From Contendibacter sp031732755 (lineage in GTDB: Bacteria; Pseudomonadota; Gammaproteobacteria; Competibacterales; Competibacteraceae), in the NCBI GenBank assembly GCA_031732755.1, contig JAVMKI010000081.1:1-64000 (forward strand): a stretch of DNA of 64,000 nucleotides. Direction: 5' to 3'. Position numbers and translations under genes: made by a program. Below the pieces are notes generated by a model. It worked only from the letters and a program-made list of their open reading frames with translations. It did not search any database and had not been told where the DNA came from. Of this stretch, positions 27,346 through 35,825 are shown in pieces (the stretch's first letter is position 1; each line of letters starts with the position of its first letter).

Positions 27346-29868
27346 TCACCGCTTGCCCGCGCGGGCCGCATTTGTTGGTTGCTCTCGCTCGGCTTCTTGC
27401 TTGGCTAATTGTTCCAGCTCCGCCTTATCTTCGGCGGACAGACCGGCCAAGCCGGGGCAGGGCGGGTTCGCTTTCATCCGCTCTAGAAAAACCGTTGCCA
27501 AACCGGCGCGGGTTGAATCGGATTTATCATCTGATGCCGGTATCTGCCTAAGAATACCGCGTGAGGTGTAGACATCCTCGCAAGCCAGCGTTACCAAAGC
27601 CTCGTGCAAATGCTTCATAAATTCATAACGCTGGTCAGGGTTAGTTGCATCATCCACCTGATTATGACACATCGCCTGGCTCTTTTGATCCGCAATGCAG
27701 GAAGCGAATGCTGGTACAGCATCGTCGGGTTTGGTCACCGATTTTAAACATTCTAAGAGGCTCTGTTTATCGGAATTATCGGAAAAAGATGGCAGCATCC
27801 CCTCGATGCTTAAAGACACCCCTTGTGGGAGTGGCCCGATGACCGTTCCACGAATATCCAAGAGATCAGATTGTTTAGGATCGCCATTTCGATAGAGTCT
27901 TGCATATCGCAAAGTTGTGCCCTGAAGTCGCGCCCCCTCCAAGTTCGCGCCCTGAAGGCCCGCCCCTTCTAGAAACTCGCCGTGAAGCTGTGCCCACACT
28001 AAACCCCCGCTATAAATCTGCTCGCCCCCCAAGGCCGCCCCCTGAAGTTCCACCCGCTTCAAGTTCGCACACGTAAGCTGCGCCCCTCGCAAGTCTGCGC
28101 CCTGAAGCTGCGCTCCCTCCAAGTTCGTACCCTGAAGGTACGCCCTCTCCAAGATTGCACCCTGAAGGTGCGCCCTCTCCAATCTGCCCTGAATCTGCGC
28201 CCCTCGCAAGTCCGCGCCCTGAAGCTGCGCTCCCTCCAAGTCCGCGCCCTGAAGCTGCGCTCCCTCCAAGTCCGCGCCCTGAAGCCCCCCCCATCTCAAG
28301 CACACGGCCTGAAGCTCCGCCTCTTGCAAGACTGCACCCTGAAGCTGTGCCCCCTCCAAGTTCGCGCCTTGGAGCCGCACTCTTCGCAAATCAGCCCCCA
28401 CTAGCAACACGGACTTCATTTGTGCGTGGCGCAGGCTGCGACCCAACAGGGAAATACGCTCCAGTTTATCTTTACTTTCTAAACCCTTACCGGCCTGTAA
28501 AGCCGCAAAAATTTCGGGGCTCGGCGGTTTGGTAAACAGCGCCTGCTCGTTAAGGTCGAGACGCCGCTGTTTGGCGAGGACGACGCAAGAAAAAACAGTT
28601 TGGCCAATGGACAAGCAATCGTTATTTTGGAATGTGAGGTGGATTATCTCACCGAGCGTTTTGTATGGATTGTATGGCTTGTATGGCAGCCTATCGTCTT
28701 CGTATTTCCTGTTTAGCACTTGCCATTCAAGCAGCGATTTTTGGGCCTTGACCGTCACCGTTTCTAAAAACTCGCCATCGACCATCAACCCCAGCGTCAG
28801 TAACGGCGTCAATACCAACGCTGAAAGCAACGCCAAACTGCCACGCGGTGCTTTTGGATGCCAAAATAGGGACAGTGGCAGTGCAGCCAAGAGTAACGCA
28901 ATCAGTATTCCAAGTTGCATAGACAGAAACGCATCTTTTGAATCCCACATCGGGCTCCAAAGTACTGTTAGCTTCCAAAATACTATGCGCAAACCAAAAA
29001 TTAATGCAAATAAAATGCAGGCGCGGCGGGTCCACTCATCCGAGACGTGACCGACAAAAACAATCAACAGCAAGGGGGCGGCCACGCCGAGAGTTAGCCC
29101 GACAGCGAAAATATCCGGCGTGGCCGCGAACAGGATGATCGCCACGCTGGCGACCAGCACGATCACCGCCAGCCACGCCCGTTTTTTGGGCAGGTACGCG
29201 GCGAGCGTTTCGCGCCACCACGCTTTCCAGTCGTCGCGCGGGTGCAGAATCACCGGCCACAGCGCGACCAGCAGCCCCACATCCAGAAACACCGCGACGC
29301 GCTGCGCCCAAGTGATGCCTTCCGCTTGATAGGCGAGAAACCTGAGCTGCAACGCCAGCAGGGTGGCGAGCGGCAGCACGATCAAGGTGACCGATACCAC
29401 CAATCCGAGCAGACCGCCGACCACCACGCCGGGGCGACCCACCAGATAGTAGGTGTAGGGAAAAATGTGCAGCCGGTCGCGCAATCCCCCGACGCCTTCC
29501 TCGGCGGGCGTCACAGCATCGAAAGCGAAGAGCTTGCGCGACAGCAGTTGCAGTTGCAGCAACAGGTTGAGGTGCATCAGCACCACCAGATAGGGCGCGA
29601 AGGCGTAGAAGCCGACGATGGGCACCGCCACGTCGATCACCGGCAGCTTGACGTTGTTGCCGCCCATGAGCAGGTCCAGATCGGTGGTGCCGAACACGAT
29701 GACCAGCACGTAAGCGCACACCGCCATGAACGCAACATGCAGGACAGCGACCGTCTGGGAAGCGCTATTGGCCGCATCCAGCAGCGCCTTGGCATCGGGC
29801 GCCGCCTTGGTCGGGACGGCCAGCAAAGCCGCCACGCGCTGGCGTTGTTCTTGGCGGGTGAGAGGCAT
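27346..29868 (-). CDS. multi-pass membrane protein with pentapeptide-repeat domain
   Basis: About 840 residues. The N-terminal half (to about residue 390) has eight or so hydrophobic segments (for example VAVLHVAFMAVCAYVLVIVFG, VVVGGLLGLVVSVTLIVLPL and LALLSALVLTPLLTLGL). Residues about 490-690 form a pentapeptide-repeat region, mostly LQGADLEGAQ-type units that would fold as a right-handed quadrilateral beta-helix. The last 150 residues are soluble, with four cysteines (ECLKS, ASCIAD, AMCHNQ, LACED). Function is unknown; no catalytic motif was recognised. I prefer ATG 29868 to the in-frame TTG at 29886. DNA of the repeat region is itself repetitive at 15- and 30-base periods (27920-28400). 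Confidence 0.8.
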   Translation of the reverse strand: MPLTRQEQRQRVAALLAVPTKAAPDAKALLDAANSASQTVAVLHVAFMAVCAYVLVIVFGTTDLDLLMGGNNVKLPVIDVAVPIVGFYAFAPYLVVLMHLNLLLQLQLLSRKLFAFDAVTPAEEGVGGLRDRLHIFPYTYYLVGRPGVVVGGLLGLVVSVTLIVLPLATLLALQLRFLAYQAEGITWAQRVAVFLDVGLLVALWPVILHPRDDWKAWWRETLAAYLPKKRAWLAVIVLVASVAIILFAATPDIFAVGLTLGVAAPLLLIVFVGHVSDEWTRRACILFALIFGLRIVFWKLTVLWSPMWDSKDAFLSMQLGILIALLLAALPLSLFWHPKAPRGSLALLSALVLTPLLTLGLMVDGEFLETVTVKAQKSLLEWQVLNRKYEDDRLPYKPYNPYKTLGEIIHLTFQNNDCLSIGQTVFSCVVLAKQRRLDLNEQALFTKPPSPEIFAALQAGKGLESKDKLERISLLGRSLRHAQMKSVLLVGADLRRVRLQGANLEGAQLQGAVLQEAELQAVCLRWGGLQGADLEGAQLQGADLEGAQLQGADLRGAQIQGRLERAHLQGAILERAYLQGTNLEGAQLQGADLRGAQLTCANLKRVELQGAALGGEQIYSGGLVWAQLHGEFLEGAGLQGANLEGARLQGTTLRYARLYRNGDPKQSDLLDIRGTVIGPLPQGVSLSIEGMLPSFSDNSDKQSLLECLKSVTKPDDAVPAFASCIADQKSQAMCHNQVDDATNPDQRYEFMKHLHEALVTLACEDVYTSRGILRQIPASDDKSDSTRAGLATVFLERMKANPPCPGLAGLSAEDKAELEQLAKQEAEREQPTNAARAGKR

Positions 29869-30005
29869 TTTTGGAACCTGCGACAAAGGGGTTAATCTTT
29901 GGTCAAATCATCAACAATGATGCCGGTGTTCGCTCCTTGACGCCATTCGTCCGAATGAATGGCGTAATTCCGCCATTCCCCCGATACGCGGTAACCATGC
30001 CATAA

Positions 30006-30632
30006 TTGCCCGTCATTTCGAACCACCGATCAGATTCAAACGCCGCCTTGCACGCTGTCCCGCTTTCATTTGCCGCCCCGCTGCGCTGGCACTCCCGCCC
30101 ACAACGGTCCTGGCGTGACCTGCCTTCCGAAATGGCCGACTGGTTGCTCGATCACGGGTCGTTGACCCAGCGACTGCGCTGCGCCTGCACCGGACGGTTC
30201 CGCGTCCGCGTGCTGCGCCAGGGCTGGACCCGCCCCGACCGCGACGAGGCGCGCGTCCTGGGGTTGCGGCTGAATGCTTGGGCCTGGACCCGCGAGGTAC
30301 ATCTGTCGTGCGACGAACAACCTTGGGTGTTCGCCCGAACCTTGATTCCCGCGCGAACCCTGCGCGGCCGGGGGCGGCGGCTGACCCAACTGGGCGCAAG
30401 ACCGTTAGGAGAGGTGCTGTTCGCCAGCCCAAGCGTCCGGCGCGGCCCGGTCGAAATCGCCCGCATCGTGGCTGGCCGACGCTTGCACCAGCAAGCGTTC
30501 ACCTGCCTTGCCGAGCCGCCGGACGTGATCTGGGGTCGCCGTTCCGTATTTCACATTGAAGACCGCCCATTGCTGGTCTGCGAGATTTTTCTACCCGATT
30601 TGCCGGTATTCGCCTGTCACCGACCGGACTGA
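30006..30632 (+). CDS. ubiC: chorismate pyruvate-lyase
   Basis: Cleaves chorismate to 4-hydroxybenzoate and pyruvate, the first step of ubiquinone synthesis. Up to 208 residues. UbiC features: DWLLDHGSLTQRLR, the active-site arginine region WTREVHLSCDEQPWVFARTLIP, LGARPLGEVLF and the final HIEDRPLLVCEIFLP. The only start I can offer is TTG at 30006, in a weak context; the real N-terminus could be shorter. It is 9 bases upstream of ubiA, whose enzyme uses the product. Confidence 0.92.
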   Translation: MPVISNHRSDSNAALHAVPLSFAAPLRWHSRPQRSWRDLPSEMADWLLDHGSLTQRLRCACTGRFRVRVLRQGWTRPDRDEARVLGLRLNAWAWTREVHLSCDEQPWVFARTLIPARTLRGRGRRLTQLGARPLGEVLFASPSVRRGPVEIARIVAGRRLHQQAFTCLAEPPDVIWGRRSVFHIEDRPLLVCEIFLPDLPVFACHRPD

Positions 30633-30641
30633 TTTTCCACC

Positions 30642-31523
30642 ATGACCATCGAAACTTTTGAAAACCGCTTGCGCGAATACGCGCAATTGATGCGCCTGCA
30701 TCGCCCCATCGGGATTTACCTGCTGCTCTGGCCGACCCTGTGGGCGCTGTGGCTGGCGGGCGACGGCCAGCCGCCACGCGGCGTGACGCTGGTGTTCGTC
30801 CTGGGCGTGATCCTGATGCGCTCGGCCGGTTGCGTGATGAACGACATCACCGACCGCGATTTCGACCCGCATGTCGCCCGTACCCGCGACCGACCGCTGG
30901 CGGCGGGTCGGGTGCGGTTGGGCGAGGCGATGAGCGTGATGATCGTGTTGTGCCTGCTGGCCTTCGGTCTGGTGCTGACCCAGAACGCCCTGACCGTCCA
31001 ACTGTCCTTCATCGGCATCGCCCTGGCCATCAGCTATCCCTTCATGAAGCGGCTGCACCATTTTCCCCAATTCCATCTGGGGGCAGCGTTCGGCTGGGGC
31101 ATTCCGATGGCCTACGCGGCGATCACCAACGCACTGCCGCTGTCCTGCTGGTTGCTGTTTTTCGGCAACGTGCTGTGGTCGGTGATCTACGATACCCAAT
31201 ACGCCATGGTGGACCGGGAAGACGACCGCAAGATCGGGGTGAAATCCACCGCGATCCTGTTTGGCGAGCGCGATAAACAAATAATCGGCTACCTGCAACT
31301 GGCGTTGCTGGTCGTGCTGATCGGGATCGGTCTGTTGAATGGCCGGGGCTGGATTTATTATCTCAGTTTGTTCGTGGCGGCCTGGCTGGCGCTGTACCAG
31401 CAATTTCTGATCCGCGACCGCAAACCGGAAGAATGTTTCAAGGCATTTCTCAACAACAATGCGTTCGGACTGGTCGTTTTCTGCGGGTTGCTATTGGATT
31501 ATCTACCAGTGAGTTCGCCCTGA
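30642..31523 (+). CDS. ubiA: 4-hydroxybenzoate polyprenyltransferase
   Basis: Inner-membrane prenyltransferase attaching the polyprenyl tail to 4-hydroxybenzoate in ubiquinone synthesis. 293 residues, eight to nine hydrophobic segments. Both Asp-rich motifs are present: NDITDRDFDPHVARTRDRPL and YDTQYAMVDREDD, which bind prenyl diphosphate through magnesium. Starts 9 bases after ubiC, forming a two-gene unit. Confidence 0.96.
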   Translation: MTIETFENRLREYAQLMRLHRPIGIYLLLWPTLWALWLAGDGQPPRGVTLVFVLGVILMRSAGCVMNDITDRDFDPHVARTRDRPLAAGRVRLGEAMSVMIVLCLLAFGLVLTQNALTVQLSFIGIALAISYPFMKRLHHFPQFHLGAAFGWGIPMAYAAITNALPLSCWLLFFGNVLWSVIYDTQYAMVDREDDRKIGVKSTAILFGERDKQIIGYLQLALLVVLIGIGLLNGRGWIYYLSLFVAAWLALYQQFLIRDRKPEECFKAFLNNNAFGLVVFCGLLLDYLPVSSP

Positions 31524-31559
31524 AACGCCATTCAACCTCGATAGAAGGGGGGTGCCCTC

Positions 31560-31892
31560 ATGCTCGTCGTGCACGTTTTCGTTCACGTTAAACCGGACTG
31601 CGTCGAAGCTTTCCAGGCCGCTTCGCTGGACAACGCCCGGCATAGCATCCAGGAACCGGGCATTGCTCGGTTCGACGTCATCCAGCAGGCCGACGATCCG
31701 ACCCGCTTCGTTCTGGTCGAGGTCTATCGTGATGCCGAAGCGCCCGCCCGGCACAAGGAAACCGCCCACTACGCCCGATGGCGGGACACCGTGGCCGAGA
31801 TGATGGCCGAGCCACGCGCCAGCATCAAATACGTCAACCGGTTCCCGGACGATCCAGGTTGGAACTATCCGCCGACGCCTAATAGCGATTGA
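31560..31892 (+). CDS. antibiotic biosynthesis monooxygenase (ABM) fold protein
   Basis: 110 residues with the ABM dimeric alpha/beta barrel pattern: VVHVFVHVKPDCVEAFQ, EPGIARFDVIQ, RFVLVEVYRDAEAPARHKET and HYARWRDTV. Related to YgiN and LsrG-like proteins that act on quinones or small aldehydes. Its position after ubiC-ubiA makes a quinone-related role thinkable but unproven. The end carries the first unit of a 7-base tandem repeat. Confidence 0.8.
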   Translation: MLVVHVFVHVKPDCVEAFQAASLDNARHSIQEPGIARFDVIQQADDPTRFVLVEVYRDAEAPARHKETAHYARWRDTVAEMMAEPRASIKYVNRFPDDPGWNYPPTPNSD

Positions 31893-31907
31893 CGATTGAC
31901 GATTGAC
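31887..31907 (+). repeat. 7-bp tandem repeat, three copies
   Basis: The unit gattgac occurs three times without gap, spanning the stop codon of the ABM gene and the short space before the hydrolase gene. It could change gene spacing by slippage; no role is known. Confidence 0.75.
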
Positions 31908-31916
31908 GACTGGCCA

Positions 31917-32765
31917 ATGGCGGAAGAACTGGAACTGCGCACGCCCCATCTGCGGCTGGCCGCGCGGGTTTGGGGACCGCCGGACGGTGTTCCCGTACTG
32001 GCGGTGCATGGCTGGCTCGACAATGCCGCCAGCTTCGACGCCCTCGCGCCGCAACTGCCCGACGCGCGGTTGGTGGCGCTGGATTTGACCGGTCATGGCT
32101 ACTCCGACCATCGCCCGCCGGGCGTGCATTACCACTTCGTGGATTTCGTCCCCGATGTCGTGGCCGCCGCCGATGCGCTGGGCTGGAAACGATTCGGCCT
32201 GCTCGGTCACTCCCTGGGCGGCGGCATCGTCAGCTTCATGGCCGCCATCCTGCCGGAACGAATTACCCGGTTGGCCATGATCGAGGGGTTGGGACCGCCA
32301 ACCAGCAACCCCAACGATGGTCCGGCCAATCTGCGCAAGGCTATCGAGCAGATGAACGCCTTGCCGCGCAAGCGCCCACCGGTCTATCCGAGCGTGGAGG
32401 CGGCGATTCAGGCCCGCTGCGAAGCCAGCGGCCTGTCGTGGGCGGCGGCGACCACGCTGGTTGGACGCGGTCTCCAGCCAGTCGGCGACGGCTTCGGTTG
32501 GCGCACCGATCCCCGGCTGCGCTTCGTGTCGCCGTTGTATCTGAGCGAGCCGCAAATCCTGACCTACATGGCGCGGATCGAAGCGCCGGCGTTGCTGATC
32601 TGCGGCGCGGACGGCTACCTAGTCAAGCGAGACTACATGCGGGAACGCTACGCCCGCATCGCCAGGCTGACCGTAAAAATCCTACCCGGTGGGCATCATC
32701 CCCATCTGGAAGACCCCGAACCCTGCGCCCGGCTGCTCGGACCATTTTTCCATTGTGCAGGATAA
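31917..32765 (+). CDS. alpha/beta-fold hydrolase
   Basis: 282 residues from ATG 31917. Canonical features: oxyanion HGWLDNAASF, nucleophile elbow GHSLGGG, acid region LICGADGYL and a catalytic His in GGHHPHLEDP. It resembles serine hydrolases of the MhpC/YbfF-like group; the substrate is unknown. An in-frame TTG at 31896 would add 7 residues coming from the 7-base repeat. Probably follows the ABM gene in one transcript. The 218 bases that follow (32766-32983) hold no gene I can support. Confidence 0.85.
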   Translation: MAEELELRTPHLRLAARVWGPPDGVPVLAVHGWLDNAASFDALAPQLPDARLVALDLTGHGYSDHRPPGVHYHFVDFVPDVVAAADALGWKRFGLLGHSLGGGIVSFMAAILPERITRLAMIEGLGPPTSNPNDGPANLRKAIEQMNALPRKRPPVYPSVEAAIQARCEASGLSWAAATTLVGRGLQPVGDGFGWRTDPRLRFVSPLYLSEPQILTYMARIEAPALLICGADGYLVKRDYMRERYARIARLTVKILPGGHHPHLEDPEPCARLLGPFFHCAG

Positions 32766-32983
32766 GGTTCTTCGAGAATACACAATCGGGCAAACGCCAA
32801 GTCGCGCGCTACCGCGCTGTTTCGCACAGCGAAATCCAGGTATTTTTCCGCATTCTCTGTTGCTAGCGCAGCATCGCCGCGCGAGTTTTGATAAGGTTCA
32901 CCATTCCTGTCCATAGCGCGGACCATCGCGCATCGGAATTTTGCGTGGCCAACCTTCCTCAACGGCGCGGAGTCGGACACGGC

Positions 32984-33445
32984 ATGACCCACCAAACCAT
33001 CGAACTGAAAATCCTCGACCCTCGCTTGGGTCAGGACATCCCCCTGCCCGACTACGCCACCACCGGCTCGGCGGGCCTGGACCTGCGCGCCTGCCTGTCA
33101 GAGCCCTTGACGGTGCATCCGGGCGAAACACATCTGATCCCTACCGGGATCGCCATTTATATCGGCGATTCCGGCCTGGCGGCGCTGGTATTGCCGCGTT
33201 CCGGCCTCGGCCATAAGCATGGCATCGTGCTGGGCAACCTGGTCGGGCTGATCGACAGCGACTATCAAGGCGAGCTGCTGGTGTCGTGTTGGAATCGAGG
33301 CCACGCCCCGTTCACCATCGCCGTTGGCGAACGCATCGCTCAGTTGATTCTCGTGCCAGTGGTGCGGGCACGATTCGCCGTCGTCCCCGAATTTACACCC
33401 AGCCAGCGCGGAGCCGGTGGCTTCGGCCATTCCGGGCGTCATTGA
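32984..33445 (+). CDS. dut: dUTP diphosphatase
   Basis: Hydrolyses dUTP to dUMP, keeping uracil out of DNA and supplying thymidylate precursor. 153 residues with all five trimeric dUTPase motifs: TTGSAGLDLRA, PRSGLGHKHGIVLGN, GLIDSDYQGEL, GERIAQLILVP and RGAGGFGHSG. ATG 32984 begins the conserved part; an earlier in-frame start at 32888 adds unconserved residues. The dut-algC-argB order matches Pseudomonas, but coaBC, the usual upstream neighbour there, is absent. Confidence 0.97.
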   Translation: MTHQTIELKILDPRLGQDIPLPDYATTGSAGLDLRACLSEPLTVHPGETHLIPTGIAIYIGDSGLAALVLPRSGLGHKHGIVLGNLVGLIDSDYQGELLVSCWNRGHAPFTIAVGERIAQLILVPVVRARFAVVPEFTPSQRGAGGFGHSGRH

Positions 33446-33452
33446 AGCCGAC

Positions 33453-34826
33453 ATGAAGAAATCCATCTTTCGGGAATACGACATTCGCGGCGTGGTCGAC
33501 CGCGACCTGACACCCGAGGTGGTGCGGGACATCGGCCAAGCAGTGGGTAGCCTCGCCGCCGAACGTGGCGAAACCAGCGTCGCCGTAGGTCGCGACGGAC
33601 GATTGTCCAGCCCCGCGCTGTGCGCCACGCTCAAGGCGGGCATTCGCGCCGCCGGCCTGGACGTGATCGATCTCGGCGCGGTTTCCACTCCGTTGCTGTA
33701 CTACGCCACCCATACGCTCGATGCGACTCGCGCCGGGGTCATGGTCACCGGCAGCCACAACCCCCCGCAATACAATGGCCTGAAGATCGTCATCGACCGT
33801 ATCGCCCTGCACGGCGAGGTCATCCGCGACCTGCGCCGCCGGATCGAAACCGGCGATTTACGCCACGGTCGGGGGAACGAGCGGTTCGCCGACATCCGCG
33901 CCGATTACATCCACCGTATCGCCGGCGTGCTGCGACTGCCCAAACCGCTCAAGGTGGTGGTGGACTGCGGCAACGCCATCGCCGCCAAGACGGCCCCCAC
34001 CTTGCTGCGGGCCCTGAATTGCGAAGTGGTGGAACTGTACTGCGAGGTGGACGGGCGATTTCCGAACCATCACCCCGATCCCAGCATCCCGGAAAATCTG
34101 GTCGATTTGCAGACGGCGGTGCGCGAACATCGAGCCGATATCGGCTTGGCGTTCGACGGCGACGCCGACCGGCTGGGCGTGGTCACCGACGCTGGAGAAA
34201 TTATCTGGCCGGATCGGGTGTTGATGCCGCTGGCCGAGGAGATCCTGCTCCAGCATCCCGGCGCGGCGGTCGTCTATGACGTCAAGTGCTCCCGGCATCT
34301 GACCGGCTTGATCGAGCGGCTCGGCGGCCAACCGATCCTGTGGAAAACCGGCCATTCGCTGATCAAGGCCAAGATGCGTGAAACCGGCGCCTTGCTGGGC
34401 GGTGAGATGACGGGTCACTTCGTCCACGCCGACGATTGGTTCGGTTTCGACGACGCCTTTTACGCCGCCGCCCGATTGCTGCGGCTGCTAGCCCGGCGCG
34501 GGGTTTCCAGCGCGGAATTCTTCGCCGCCTGGCCGATTGGCCTGAATACGCCGGAACTGCGGCTGGACATGGCCGAGGGCGAACCGTTCGCCTTCATGGA
34601 CCGGTTGGCGGCACGGGCGGACTTCGGCCCGGACGCGCGGTTGATCACCCTGGACGGGCTGCGGGTGGAATTTCCCCACGGCTGGGGCCTGGTGCGCGCA
34701 TCCAATACCACGCCCAGCCTGGTGCTGCGGTTCGAGGCCGACGATCCAGCCGCCATGACCGAGATTCAAGACCGCTTTCGCCAGCAGTTATTGGCGTTAC
34801 AATCCGATTTACGCCTACCCTTTTGA
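33453..34826 (+). CDS. algC: phosphomannomutase/phosphoglucomutase
   Basis: Interconverts hexose 1- and 6-phosphates, feeding GDP-mannose and UDP-glucose pools used for polysaccharide. 457 residues. The phosphoserine loop is TGSHNPPQYNG (Ser101), the metal loop is AFDGDADRLGVV, the sugar loop is GGEMTGH, and the C-terminal phosphate loop includes RASNTTPSLVLRFEAD. N-terminus FREYDIRGVV is typical. Starts 7 bases after dut. Its products may supply the exopolysaccharide locus a few kilobases to the right. Confidence 0.95.
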   Translation: MKKSIFREYDIRGVVDRDLTPEVVRDIGQAVGSLAAERGETSVAVGRDGRLSSPALCATLKAGIRAAGLDVIDLGAVSTPLLYYATHTLDATRAGVMVTGSHNPPQYNGLKIVIDRIALHGEVIRDLRRRIETGDLRHGRGNERFADIRADYIHRIAGVLRLPKPLKVVVDCGNAIAAKTAPTLLRALNCEVVELYCEVDGRFPNHHPDPSIPENLVDLQTAVREHRADIGLAFDGDADRLGVVTDAGEIIWPDRVLMPLAEEILLQHPGAAVVYDVKCSRHLTGLIERLGGQPILWKTGHSLIKAKMRETGALLGGEMTGHFVHADDWFGFDDAFYAAARLLRLLARRGVSSAEFFAAWPIGLNTPELRLDMAEGEPFAFMDRLAARADFGPDARLITLDGLRVEFPHGWGLVRASNTTPSLVLRFEADDPAAMTEIQDRFRQQLLALQSDLRLPF

Positions 34827-34870
34827 CCCCTGTCGTTTCGCCCCTTTCCATTTCGAGGTTGACCGACCCC

Positions 34871-35764
34871 ATGGCTCTCGACGCTCAAGCCGCCACCCAG
34901 GTGGCACACATTCTTACCGAATCGTTGCCCTACATCCGTCGCTTCGCCGGCAGAACCATCGTGGTCAAGTACGGCGGCAACGCCATGGAAAGCGAGCATC
35001 TGAAAAACAGTTTCGCCCGTGACATCGTGCTGATGAAGCTGGTCGGCTTCAATCCGGTGGTGGTGCACGGCGGCGGACCGCAAATCAGCAATCTACTCAA
35101 GCGGATCGGCAAGGAAAGCCGCTTCGTGGACGGGATGCGGGTCACCGACAGCGAGACCATGGATGTGGTGGAAATGGTGCTGGGTGGGTTGGTCAACAAG
35201 GAGATCGTCAACAACATCAACCGTCACGGCGGCTGCGCGGTGGGTCTGACCGGCAAGGACGGCGATTTGATCCATGCCCGCAAGTTGACCATCACCCGCA
35301 AGAGCCCCGATTTGGAAGTACCGGAAATCATCGACATCGGCCATGTTGGCGAAGTCGCCAGCATCGATAAATCCATCGTCGAGACGCTGACCGCTGGCAA
35401 TTACATCCCGGTGATCGCCCCAATCGGGGTTGGCCCGGATGGACAGTCCTACAACATCAACGCTGATCTGGTGGCCGGCAAGGTCGCCGAGGTGCTGCGC
35501 GCCGAGAAGCTGATGCTGCTGACCGACACCACCGGCGTGCTGGATAGGGAAGGCAAGCTGTTGACCGGGCTGGATGCCCGCCGGGTGGAGGCGTTGATCG
35601 AGGACGGGACCATCCACGGCGGCATGTTGCCGAAAATCGCTTGCGCGCTGGACGCGGTGCTCAGTGGGGTCAAGGCCGCGCACATCATCGATGGGCGGAT
35701 TAAGCACGCGGTGCTGGTGGAACTGTTCACCGACGCCGGCATCGGGACGCTGATTCGAGGATAG
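34871..35764 (+). CDS. argB: acetylglutamate kinase
   Basis: Second step of arginine synthesis; phosphorylates N-acetylglutamate. 297 residues. Seen: VVKYGGNAME, VVHGGGPQISNLLKRIG, KDGDLIHARKL, NINADLVAGKVAEVL, LLTDTTGVLD and GGMLPKIACALDA. The N-terminal extension (about 28 residues) is as in arginine-sensitive hexameric enzymes, so feedback inhibition is likely. ATG 34871 starts the conserved N-terminus; a longer frame upstream is antiphase to algC. Confidence 0.97.
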   Translation: MALDAQAATQVAHILTESLPYIRRFAGRTIVVKYGGNAMESEHLKNSFARDIVLMKLVGFNPVVVHGGGPQISNLLKRIGKESRFVDGMRVTDSETMDVVEMVLGGLVNKEIVNNINRHGGCAVGLTGKDGDLIHARKLTITRKSPDLEVPEIIDIGHVGEVASIDKSIVETLTAGNYIPVIAPIGVGPDGQSYNINADLVAGKVAEVLRAEKLMLLTDTTGVLDREGKLLTGLDARRVEALIEDGTIHGGMLPKIACALDAVLSGVKAAHIIDGRIKHAVLVELFTDAGIGTLIRG

Positions 35765-35825
35765 GTGAAGATGGAGAAATCACCCGGTCGAACACGCCCG
35801 CGCGAGTCACCGGGCGGGCGCCGCG

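Noticed and set aside
27920..28400. Minisatellite DNA
   Set aside because: The 15-base periodicity is explained by pentapeptide codons of the membrane protein.
32766..32983. Short coding frame upstream of dut
   Set aside because: Only the N-terminal extension of the dut frame from 32888, without conservation; no separate gene visible.
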